DNA of 26,340 nt. Origin: Fragilaria crotonensis (taxonomy: Eukaryota; Bacillariophyta; Fragilariophyceae; Fragilariales; Fragilariaceae). Location of the stretch: the NCBI GenBank assembly GCA_022925895.1, contig JAKSYS010000773.1, positions 1 through 26,340 on the forward strand. The letters are read 5' to 3'. How positions within the stretch are numbered: the stretch's first letter is position 1; each line of letters opens with the position of its first letter. A program made the translations under genes and the position numbers. Under the pieces are notes generated by a model, which was not told the origin of the DNA, made no database searches, and saw nothing but the letters and a program-made list of their open reading frames with translations. Positions 17,416-26,340 of the stretch are shown here, piece by piece.

Positions 17416-19012
17416 GGGATGCTTATCATTGTTAGTGGGTTCTTCAATGAAGGAAGAGGGATTGATTCCAAGGTTGGCAACAGATCCAGTTTGGTGAATG
17501 ATGGTGGGTTCTGAATTCTCAACATTTTCAAGTCCATTAGGGTCCATGTGGGAGCGGATGGGAATGGCTCCAGCAAAGGGTTTGGAGTCAAAAGCAAGGG
17601 CAGAGCTGAAATCTTCATCAAAATAAGCGTCACGGGTTGTGATAATTCGTTGAGGATGGTCTGGGAATAGACAAGCCAGCCAGCAGAGTTTTCAGGAATC
17701 AATAAAGTTCCACGGGATGCGCGTTGGAGCTGTTGTTTATAAGTGATTAACTTGTTCCGAAAGGTCGGTTCGTAACGTTTGAAATAGACTGGGCATCCAA
17801 ATACGCGGAAGTTGATGAGGCTGGGTTTTCGCCATAACTATAGTGGAAGGAGTTGTAGGATTTCCATCTTGATCAGTAACATTCTTTGCAGGGCAAGCAT
17901 TGACAATTTGGACTGCATAGGCATGAGCATGGTGAAAGAAGGCACCTCCAAGTCTGGCAGTGTTGAGCAGAGTGTTTGCAATGTTGTGGACTTCTCTCCA
18001 TTTGGCTTCACAAATTCCATTCATTTCTTGATGTTCAGGGGCTGCAGCTTCAACTTTGATTCCAAGATTGGTGCAAGTTGAGATAAATTTGGCAGAAGTA
18101 AATGCTGTTCCAGCATCAGTGCGGATAAAGCGGACAGATTGGGTGCGGCCAAGAAGTTCTGATTGTGTGAGCCAAGATTGCAGGGCAGTGAGAATGGATA
18201 AAGTGCTTTCAGTGGGTAGTCCAATCCAACCAGTTAGTTTGCCAGGAGTTGTCACAATGAAAAGGTAAGCAGAATAGTTAGTGCTAGTTGTCAGGCCAAA
18301 GCGAAATGGGTTTCTCAGAAGGTCAAGGTGAAGTTGATGGAATGGTTCTGAACCTTGGCGGAGAGGGACTTTGCTTCTGGCGCGTTTTTGGCTGATTGAA
18401 ATTCTGATTGGCCAAGTTTGAGTGTCAGTGGCTGGTGACAAAATGTGATCATTCCAAACATGGTGAAGGGATCCAGTCATAAGATTGCGGAAATTACGAT
18501 GTGCAAGGCGACGGGATGTGATCTCAAGTGGCAAGGTTGCAGTGGGTTGGTCTGGGTTTGGATTGGTTGAAGTGTCCAAGTGTTGCTCAAAAGTGATGGC
18601 AGGTGAGTTTGAAGTGTCATCAGAAGTTGTGTTGGGTTGGGAAGTCATGGAGAAAGCTTGTTCAGAGGGTAGCTCTTGAAGGATGGTTGGCCATGTGTAT
18701 GTTGAGTTGTTGGGAAAACGGATTGTGGTTGCTCTGTTCTGGATGATGACTGTGAAGTTTTGGGTGGCAGAGATGGCAGTCAGGGAAAGCAGACGGTGAC
18801 TAAGACCTTCAATGTAGTAAACATCAGCAAGACCAAGGATAGCTTTCTGTCCTTCTGTGGTTGTAAAGAAACAGTCAGTTGTGCCTTTGAAAGTGGATAT
18901 CTTGGTGGTTCCATCAGCAAGGGAAACAGGTACATGGCAGGGTTCAACATCATGGAGATCACTGAAAACAGGAGTGTAGTGACTTGTGGCACCACTGTCA
19001 GGAGCCAATTAT
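17416..19012 (-). pseudogene. pol: Protease and integrase part of pol (frameshifted)
   Basis: Aspartic protease begins at DSGATSH (18979-18999), preceded by a frame break from gag near 19012. Integrase follows in the same frame. Its DD35E triad is intact: Asp at 18322-18324 (QLHLDLL), Asp at 18115-18117 (RTDAGTAF), Glu at 18007-18009 (NGICEAK), the last two separated by exactly 35 residues. The N-terminal zinc-binding HHCC is degraded: one His remains (LAHRNF) and the usual CxxC is WPIR. Frame breaks near 17835, 17645 and 17415 cut the C-terminal part, which still shows the copia FGCPVYFKRY and GWLVYSQ segments, then an acidic linker. Strand transfer chemistry would be encoded but not in one polypeptide. 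Confidence 0.92.
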
Positions 19013-20926
19013 CAAGATCTGGTGGTCCAAAGCGCTGATATGCAGACATGGGATCATCTGGAAAGTATTCAATTGCATCAGTGCTGGGAGGTGAGTGTGA
19101 CATGGAGGGTACAAAATCATTGTCAGTCAGTGATGGGTTGATTTCCATTTGAGGCAAGTTGGTATCAGGCCAGATTGTTGGTGGTCCATTGTTAAAGACA
19201 GGGTTGGTGTTTGATGAAGCAAGGAAGGCTTGATGGTAATGAGTTGTTTCAGCATGAGGTGAAGATGAATCAGTGACAAAATAAGCTCTGTGATTTCTGG
19301 GAGCAGTGTTCTCATTATTGGTTGGTGATCTTGGGTTTCCTCCATTTCTGTTATTGGTGTTCTGAGGTCTGTTAGTTGCAGTTGGGCATTGTCTTGCATA
19401 GTGACCAGTTCTTCCACAATTGTTACAAACTATGTTGGTGGCATTATTGGGTGAAGGATTTGGCCGAAATGGGGTGGAATTGCTCTGCGGTCGACGCTGG
19501 TTATTGGAATTTGATGAAGTTGGTCGCAAGGGCGGTCGGTTGCCATGATTCGGTCTAGGTGGCGGAGCGTTGCGACGATTGTTTTGGTGATTGTTCGGAC
19601 GGTTTGAATGCTGATTTTGGTTGCTCTGGGGTCTGATTGGTGGCCGATTGCTGCTGCTGTTTTGTTGGGTATAAGGTCGCAAAATTGAGCTGAGAGCTTG
19701 ATGTTGTCGCGGGGTGAATTGTTTCTGGAAAGTCGGACGATGGGTAGGACGATGGAATTGTTGACGGGCAGCATTGGCATGTTGGTTATAATTGCGTTGA
19801 TTTTGTGATGGCAAAGTTAGGCCGCGGGATTCGTCAATATTCAAAAGATGGCTCAAGTTCGGAGAAAGCGGGCAATTCTTCATCGTTAAGTTCGGCTCTG
19901 CGGAGGTCGGCATCAAAACGTTGGTAAGAGGCAGCATAAAAATGGTGATTGCTTCCACCGCGAATGGCTCTTTTAATAAGATCTGCGTCAGTATTGGGAA
20001 TGCCGGCGTGGTAGCAATCGCGCGTCAAAACTCGGATGCGATTCAAATAGGAGGTTGCAACTTCATTGTGGCCTTGTTTGATTGAATAAAAGGCTTCTCT
20101 TGTGTTCAACATGATCTGGAGTAAGCGGGGCACAATGTCGGCGGAGAGTAAAGATTGCAGTTCTGGCATCTGGTGGGCCATCAATAATGTGTTTCTGGCA
20201 AGGGTCACAAACATGTGTAAAGATTAGGTTGTAAATTGCAGTGCCAATGAAGGGATGGGAGTAGGAAATCTGTTTGGGCCAAAGATCAAAGACTTGGCGT
20301 GTCCAGGGAGAGATGTTACAAACGATGCGGAGGTTATCCATGAAGGCATTGAATTGTCGGCGTCGGGCGACAAGATCGGTTGGATAAGAAAGTTTGCGGA
20401 GATTGGCATTTTTGGCATATTTCAAAAGGGTTTTAGTTAAATCTTCAATGGGTGGATAAGTGAAGTCAGTTCTGGTTGAAGAAGTTAGTGCATCTGGGGA
20501 TTGCAAAGGGATCTGAGGAGGGTCATCCTGTTGGTCTTCATTGTCTTCATCATCAGTAAAGAATGTTTCATGAATTGGAGGATAGGCAAAAGTTGGATGT
20601 TTGCAGGTTTGTCCTTTGCTGCAGGTTTGGAGGATTGTCTGTCTTTGGTGAAGAGGATGTTTCAATTTGGGTGTCTGGTTGCACAGATTTTGGAGACAGA
20701 ATTTGTGTTACAGTTCGTGAAAGGCGTTTCAAAGGATTTTCGGCAGGTGTGTCAATTTCTTGAGCTTGGACGTCAGAAGATGGCTGATTTGCATCAATAT
20801 TTGGCGTTTCGTGTCGGGAAATGTCAGTTTCGGAAGAATTGTCAGAAGTATCTGGATCTGCAGTTTCTGGTTCAATTTCAGGGGATTTTCTTCTTGAAGA
20901 GACGATCTACGGGTGCGGACAACCAT
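19012..20926 (-). pseudogene. gag: Gag with CCHC zinc knuckle (frameshifted)
   Basis: Likely start at the ATG 20926 (MVVRTRRSS), 178 bp after the stop of the 5' ORF. Parts in order: basic N-terminus, an acidic/Ser-rich region, the capsid-like domain at about 20450-19850 (IEDLTKTLLKYA, WTRQVFDLWP, IGTAIYNLIF, HNEVATSYLNRI), a long Gln/Asn/Pro/Arg-rich region (about 19800-19450), then a CCHC zinc knuckle CNNCGRTGHYARQC (19386-19427) for genomic RNA binding, and a spacer to protease. Frame breaks near 20895, 20590, 20105, 19850 and 19012 leave five pieces. The last one, between gag and protease, fits loss of a single base after the Trp codon, since adding one restores the usual W-x-x-D-S-G spacing. 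Confidence 0.88.
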
Positions 20927-21103
20927 AAGGGCTGTGTGTTCACAAAAGATGATTCTTGTTTGTCCAATTGAAATCTTACTACATTACAATTACTGCTGTC
21001 CATTCTTGTAGCATTTACACCAATGTGTCTGTACAGGCAAGAAGGATCAGGTAAGTTGCAAGTAGTAACCTGGTTGTTAAAGAGACTAGTGTTCACACCA
21101 GAC
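20927..21103 (-). other. Spacer between 5' ORF and gag
   Basis: About 180 bp. An open frame crosses it (21096-20878) but shows no family features and ends just inside gag. It may be a leader for gag translation, or coding sequence linking both ORFs in the undamaged element. Confidence 0.35.
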
Positions 21104-24100
21104 TCACCAGGGGTTGCTCAAGATATTGGGTTCAGAGTCTTTGATGAAAGGATATTCAGGATGATTGTGTTGTTGCCAATAATATGAAAATGGATTGTGA
21201 GTGATCTGAGACAATGGGTTGCTGAGGGCATTCTCAAGGTGTGGGAGAGCCCAGGATCCATAAACATCGGTGGATCCACGTTTTGTAGTAATCACTTGGA
21301 TGAGGCGAGTTGCAAGAGACAAGGGAATGGTTTTGGGATCATCAATAACATGATAAACAGGGTTTGGTTGGCGCCAAAGTTGGCTAGGATTGTTGGGGCA
21401 AGTCCAGGGATTGGCAGCATAACAGGTGTTCATTGGAATGCAGGCTTGGTCATTGAAAAGCTGTTGGACTGTTGTTGTTGTGTAAGGTTTGATGGTCCCA
21501 TTGTGTTGATGAAAGATGATTGGTTTGTTCTCCTTGTTGTAGATAATAGGGAAAGTGTGAGCACTTGGCAATGGAATAGGAAGCTCAGTTGGGGATCCTG
21601 GAGTGTAAGAAGGAGTTGACTGATGCTCTTGGGTGTTGCCTTGGTAGATAAGGACTTTGGTTGGCAAGGGTGTTTGAGGTAGGACACATTGAGGGTCAGT
21701 GACATTGATGTTGAAACAACTCTGAACATGGTGTATTCATGATCTGGCAGGAAATCAATGGAATGGTTGATGGTATCTGTCTTGATGGGGTCAAAGTAAG
21801 ACTTAAGGGTTGCATAATCACAGTTTCCAATTGGGATGGTGAAGTTCTGAAGATCATTGGAAGTGAGCGGACGGCAGATGACAAAGTTGACGGCAATAGC
21901 AGTGGCTTTTGAATCCATGATTGATAACTGTTCAGGTGTGGGTAATGTGGCCATTGGGAAGGCTGAGCAATTGTGATTCATGAGTAGGTCAACAGGAGGA
22001 AGGGAACCAATGCAGATGTTTGAGGGTTGCAAATGTAAGTCATCTCCAGTTGTGAGTTTGGCAGTCAAAGTTGCATGTTGGCGGAGTGTTGCTGAGATTA
22101 AGACACGGGCAACATGGGAAGCAGATGGAGATATTCCAGTTGTAGGTTCTCCAAAACCGTTGACAAGCGGTGAATGAGTGAATGCAATGAGGGATGCAGA
22201 GTCCAAATGTGCAGGGGTTTGAATATGGGAAGTCCTGGTGCTGTCCAAAGTGGTATCATAGGGACTGGGAGTCAATTGCTGATCTTGGAAGAATTTGATA
22301 ATGAAGCGCGGGACATCTCTGAAGTTACTTCGGTTCGGGAAAAGTCGTAGAGCGGTCGCAAAAGTTGGGATATTGCGAATGATATCAGCAAGTTCAGGGG
22401 TTGGTGAGGGCATGAAGATGTTTGTCCCTGAATATAAAGGTGGATGAGGTACATCATTTTGAAGGCATAAAGGATGGATAGGGAGCATTCATGTCCAAAG
22501 GATCCAGGTTCATAGTCACTCAAAAGGATACAAATAATGATGGGGTGCCATTAGTGAGTTGAGATCTGTGCTCAGAAGAAAGATTGTCCATGACCAAATT
22601 GGTTGTTCTGTTGAAAGTGTGTTGGATGCATTGAATGAATTCCTCTTGATTGGGGTCTTTGTCAGATCCAGCAATGAGAATGGGATAAAGGTTGCACATC
22701 AGGTGGCGAAGATGTTCGGTCGTCAAGTCGCGAATGCATTGTTTGGTGACTGGATTTGACTGAATATAACGTAGGCAGAAGCTTGCAGCTGTGATACTTG
22801 AATCAACACATGTTGGAAGGTTGCACATGGTGATTGGCCCATTGATATCATCTTGAAGAGTTGCATCAGCATAGAAAAGAAGTGAGGCATGTGGATTGGT
22901 TCTGGAATCCAAATCAGAATGGTGTTGCAAAAGGGACATGATGGATTGGGTCCAAGACATTGTCTTCAGGGCAAGGGTGTGCAGTTTGTCAAGGCGGTAT
23001 GGAAGCTCCAAAGTTTCATCATCATCAGATAGTTCAAGAAATGCTGTGATTCCAGTTGATGTGGAAAGGCAATCAAAGGTACTGTCATGGCTGCTGCTCA
23101 AATTGGAAAACAAGGGACTGAAAAGTTCTGAATTGAGACTGATTGCTGGAGAAGGTGGTGCATCAAGATTCCTGGGTCCAGAGGTGTTGAAAGTTTTCAA
23201 ATAATTGTCCTCACATGGTTGAGTTCTGTTTCTGCTTGAAGGGGTTGAAGGGGTCTCAGTTTCATCATCATCAATTGAAATGGTGAATGGGATTGCAGCA
23301 TTGATAGGTGGCTTGACATAAAAGGGTTGGCAACATTGATGGGAGTTGCAAATTGCTTGGACTGGGTTGGTGGTGGTCCTTGCTGGTCTTGGAATATTTT
23401 TCGTCATTTTTATATTTTGGTAGCTTTTCTGGTTGTCATCCTGTCCATGAGAGTTAGGGAATCCAAAGTTTTAACTGTGAAGGAATCTGGGATAAATGAG
23501 CTGGTGTCTGTGCTGTCATCATTGTCTGAGGAATCTGGGACTGAGTAGGAGAGTTTTGAATCATTGGGAGTGCATCAAGTTGTTTTGGAGATTCCTTTTT
23601 GTCGCCGTTGCTTTGTTCTTCAACTTCAACTTCAATGGGAACTTTTTGTGCTTTGGTGGGCAACGTCTGATCGCGAACGGAAAGGCATAATTGTTTGGGA
23701 CACGGGCAGTAGATGGAGAAGACACTTGAAGCATTAACTACGTCACTATCGTCGTCGTCATCGTCATCCATATCGTCATCGCGATAAATGTTGGTCGTGG
23801 AGCGCGCTGGAATGTCGTCAGACGCGTCAGTCATTTCGTCATCGTCCACGGGATCGCCGTTGTAATTAGGAACACGAGCATGGCCGTTAGGTTGGTCACG
23901 AATTGGACGTTGGTAATTAGGAGAGGGGACGTCAGAAGGCGGTGTTGGCGCGCGCGGACGGATAGGCGTGGGTAGGATTTCAAAACCGGTCGGACGCAAG
24001 ATGACGTTTGCGTTATGGGGAAAAATATGGACGGACGGGCTGCCAAATGTCGCAGCTGCAGTACTGAAAGAGATCTGTACGATCGTCGTAGAAAGGTCAT

Positions 24101-25338
24101 TGGCGGTGCGGCGCGGGGTCCAATGTGTCCCAAGTCCAGGACTCTTGGGAGCTGATGGTGCGAATCACCACGATCATGGTCGTGGTCGGAAATTGGGAAA
24201 TGGGGGTTCGCCATGGGGTCGTTTTGAGCGGCGATATCTCCGGATTGGTCGCTCCGATTTTCGTAAGTGGGAGCTCTTTTTGCAGGTCTTGGAGCGCCGG
24301 AGGAGTTTCTGACTTTACTTTTTGTCGTGTGAAGGTCCGAACGCCCAACGAAATTGATTTGTTGACTTCCACATTCACGAACATATTGGCGGGTTTTATA
24401 ACGAATCTCTGGCTGTTTTTGCGTCTGAAAACGCATCCTTTTCGCAGGGGAAGCATCAGGGGAGGAGGCAGGGACGTCTGAGTCATCGAATTGTCGCTTC
24501 CTGGTGGATTTTGGGCGGGTGGGAGCTGGAATCTTGCGGTCGTCGTCACTGCGAACGCTGTAGTCGTCATCTTGGTCGTCGTCGTCGACGTCGCTTTCGT
24601 CGAATAAGTCTGTCTGGGGTTGGTAACTGCGAATAGGGGAAGGATGGTGAGTGCCCTGGATGTCTGGAATGTACTCCTGCTTGATTCTCATTACTTTATG
24701 AGTGTTTGAGCGCTCTGCAGTCGCGCTATCGATGGCCTCGGCGTTGCTAGCCGCTTCATCGTTGTCGTCGTCGTCGGTTTCGGTGGCCCTGAATGTTTTG
24801 TTGCGCCCAATAGGAGTTGTAAGGATGCCCTGGATGTATGGATGAGTCTTTTGGTTGTAGTTGGTGGCGCGGGAAGACTTGTTGTTGCGCTCGGAGTTGG
24901 CGCGTTCGATGGCCTCGGCGATGACGGCCGCTTCATCGGTGTCGGATTCGTAGGTAATTGCAGCATGAGTAGTGGGAGCTTCTTCTTTTCATTGTAGTTT
25001 GTTGATTGCCCAGTTTGGCTCTCTTAGAGCGAGTTAGATAGAGGGTGGGATGGGTGGGCGTAGCGGCAGGAATGTTGACATCTGCGCTGATGACGACTGG
25101 AGGCTCCGTTTCGAGGCAAGAAAGGGGACGAGTCCTTCTTCTTCGACTTCTTGTCGGCTTTCGTAAGGTTGAAGCGAATGGTGGGCATGGTGGGTGGGGC
25201 TGAAATGCTGCTGAAAGGGCTGGGGCTGCTGTTAACTAAGTTCTTAAATATTTGTGTGCACTTTGAATCTGGGGGAGCTCTGTTGAAAAATTCTGTTATT
25301 TTCAGTTGCTTCAGATCTGACAGTTTAGATGGAAGCAT
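21104..25338 (-). pseudogene. Extra 5' ORF of the retrotransposon, about 1,400 codons, unknown function
   Basis: Lies between primer-binding site and gag, where copia elements normally have only a short leader. The proposed start ATG at 25338 is 96 bp inside the 5' LTR. The N-terminus has QLKITEFF at residues 11-18, a PIP-box match, then lysine-rich KADKKSKKK. Next come two copies of a 58-59-residue acidic unit (about 25007-24653), D-rich tracts (DDDDQDDD, DDDDDDD), a KRMRF nuclear-signal-like cluster, and proline-rich spacers. The last 800 or so codons are less biased, with Cys, His and aromatic residues suggesting a folded domain (for example HVARVLISATLRQHATLT, YNKENKPIIFHQHNG, VYGSWALPHLENA). 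I recognise no known domain. Frame breaks near 25110, 24990, 24165, 23460, 22475 and 21705 and a TGA at 22522-22520 split it. It could be an enlarged Gag-like protein or an accessory gene. Confidence 0.65.
24653..25007 (-). repeat. Tandem duplication of 174-177 bp within the 5' ORF
   Basis: Anchors CCGCTTCATC (24751 and 24928), CGATGGCCTCGGCG (24731 and 24908) and GCCCTGGATG (24653 and 24827) repeat in the same order, 174-177 bp apart. The encoded units share DEAA, AEAI, AER and IQG. The spacing stays a multiple of three, so the duplication was made in a coding frame. Confidence 0.75.
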
Positions 25339-25410
25339 AACTGAATTCCTGAGCCTAACTAACCTGAAGGTATCAGAGTTAAAAAGGGCAGAGGACGCCT
25401 GCCTAAGTCG

Positions 25411-25433
25411 GTTGATTCTAGGCGAGTGAACCA
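25411..25433 (-). other. Primer-binding site
   Basis: The + strand reads GTTGATTCTAGGCGAGTGA then ACCA directly against the LTR. It therefore looks like the 3' end of a tRNA: CCA end, one discriminator base, a 7-nt acceptor strand CGAGTGA, T-stem CTAGG and most of a T-loop (one base short of GTTCGATTC). The element strand is the complement, as expected for a site annealing to a tRNA primer. The tRNA is not identified; it does not look like the usual initiator tRNA end. Confidence 0.75.
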
Positions 25434-26334
25434 TGATAGATTCTGCGTGCGAGCGCGGAGTGGAGGCCAGACCATGGTTAAATCGGGCGCACGCCAGACC
25501 GGGGTCGCAGGCAGGTGGTGACGTCACGGTGACGGTATCGGTCGCTACAGTACGAACGTTGGCCGGTGCTACGGTTTCAGGACTACTGGATGCTACGCTA
25601 GCGGCAGAGGAAGCGGGAGTGCTAGTAGCAAACGCGACGGTATACGCGTGGGAGTCTACTGGACGGGTATACTGAGCTACGGTATGACTAGGCGTAACTA
25701 CAGTACATGTAGACGTAGACACAGTGCTAGTAGGCGAAGCAACTGTGCTAGTATCTGTAGGTACGATGCAAGTAGATGGTGCTACGTTGCGCGTAGGTGA
25801 CACTACAGTATGTGGACGTGGGTGGAGTCCTACGGTGACGTCGGTAGCCAAGTGGGTACTAGTACACTGGCTATCGCTACAGGGGACTGAACCGTGACGA
25901 CGGCGGGTAAAAAGTCGTCATGGTCAGTTACGCTGCTAGAAAATTGTACATTGTTAAAATCGGTGGCCGGACTAAATATATTTACAGGTTGACAAATTTG
26001 TGAGAAAATCGTTGATCACAAGTGAGTGATCAACTTCGTTTGATGAGTGTTTCTGAGGAACACTCAGGATCACAAATGAAACGGTGCACGTCTGAAGAGT
26101 GCACGTCTGAAAAGGTGTACGTCTGAAGAGGTCGTACGAGGCCGAGCGTTGGGCGAGAAAATGGTCGTTTATGCAACGAACGACATGAAAACGATCGTTA
26201 CAATTTCCGAGTGGGATATGATTCCCGTACGACAGTAACGATACGACGTATACTGTTTACTAGCCTAATGTGAAGTGTCGTACTGAATAATGTAGATAGT
26301 AAAAATACGTAGGAGCGGTACTAAAAGTCTGTCA
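25434..26334 (-). repeat. 5' LTR (901 bp)
   Basis: Promoter-bearing copy for the element. The same elements lie at shifted positions: TATA-like box 25973-25984, TCAGACGT boxes 26084-26130, 21-bp repeats 25595-25825, CRE palindrome 25519-25526. One extra A after 25910 shifts the leader frame that is open in the 3' LTR, so its ATG at 25921 reaches a stop after 14 codons here. Confidence 0.95.
25595..25825 (-). repeat. 21-bp degenerate tandem repeats in the 5' LTR
   Basis: Same array as in the 3' LTR, offset by 11,009 bp, with a single G/A difference. Here the frame across the repeats is open from 25851 through the LTR end and primer-binding site into the internal region (to 25024). Confidence 0.75.
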
Positions 26335-26340
26335 AGCAAG

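Larger units (their letters stand above)
14425..26334 (-). mobile_element. 11.9-kb Ty1/copia-type LTR retrotransposon with extra 5' ORF
   Basis: Two direct LTRs (897 and 901 bp, about 99% identical) bound the element, each with TG…CA ends. Reading on the minus strand: 5' LTR (26334-25434), primer-binding site, an extra ORF of about 1,400 codons (25338-21104), then Gag, protease, integrase, reverse transcriptase and RNase H (20926-15319), a polypurine tract and the 3' LTR (15321-14425). Integrase before reverse transcriptase is the copia order. The copy is about twice the usual copia length because of the 5' ORF. Both coding blocks are split by roughly 15 frameshifts plus a nonsense codon, so it should not be autonomous. 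The 5 bp flanking each side (CAACT left, AGCAA right) do not match, so no target-site duplication is seen. Confidence 0.95.

Noticed and set aside
18990-19020. Programmed -1 frameshift between gag and protease
   Set aside because: No slippery heptamer at the break, and one added base restores the usual W-x-x-D-S-G spacing; simple base loss like the other breaks is more likely.
20501-20971. 156-codon + frame within gag
   Set aside because: Antisense shadow of the gag N-terminal region; no motifs.
25406-25433. tRNA gene at the right end of the internal region
   Set aside because: Only the 3' part resembles a tRNA; it abuts the LTR as a primer-binding site does, and no D-arm or anticodon arm is present.

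Overview
The window reads as nuclear DNA of a diatom (or close photosynthetic stramenopile relative). Two proteins start with a signal peptide ending in the diatom-type plastid-entry motif (…DA|F in an FKBP, …WA|F in a membrane protein). Introns are few, short (71-96 bp) and GT-AG. Genes are tightly packed, with two convergent pairs whose stop codons lie about 60 and 110 bp apart. The large mobile element is a Ty1/copia relative of the kind common in diatoms. No species is assigned.

Left part (1-14424), chromosomal genes. From left to right: a plastid-targeted FKBP-type prolyl isomerase (242-979, +); two related bZIP transcription factors (2045-2821 + and 5258-5980 +, the second with one intron) separated by a degenerate satellite of about six 130-160 bp units; a papain-family protease with a C-terminal membrane anchor (7960-6041, -, three exons); a 3.2 kb stretch without a convincing gene but with a 270 bp inverted repeat; a plastid-type signal-peptide membrane protein (11181-11816, +); the splicing factor BUD31/G10 with an acidic tail (12351-13235, +, two exons); and an EF-hand membrane protein (14119-13345, -, three exons) whose frame is interrupted by one in-frame TGA.

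Right part (14425-26334), one 11.9 kb LTR retrotransposon on the minus strand. Its two ~0.9 kb LTRs are about 99% identical, with TG…CA ends, a primer-binding site matching a tRNA 3' end and a short polypurine tract. It encodes Gag (zinc knuckle), protease (DSGATSH), integrase (DD35E), reverse transcriptase (FVDD) and RNase H in copia order. Between the 5' LTR and gag it carries an extra reading frame of about 1,400 codons that I do not recognise. That ORF has an N-terminal PCNA-binding (PIP-box) match, lysine-rich and acidic tracts and an internal duplication. Both reading frames are broken by many single-base frameshifts, so this copy is probably non-autonomous.

Possible links between the regions: the LTRs carry a perfect CRE palindrome, a run of 21-bp repeats and three TCAGACGT boxes. 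The same TCAGACGT box occurs three times upstream of the first bZIP gene. The 3' LTR points towards the EF-hand gene about 300 bp away and could act as its promoter. These regulatory links are inference from sequence words only.
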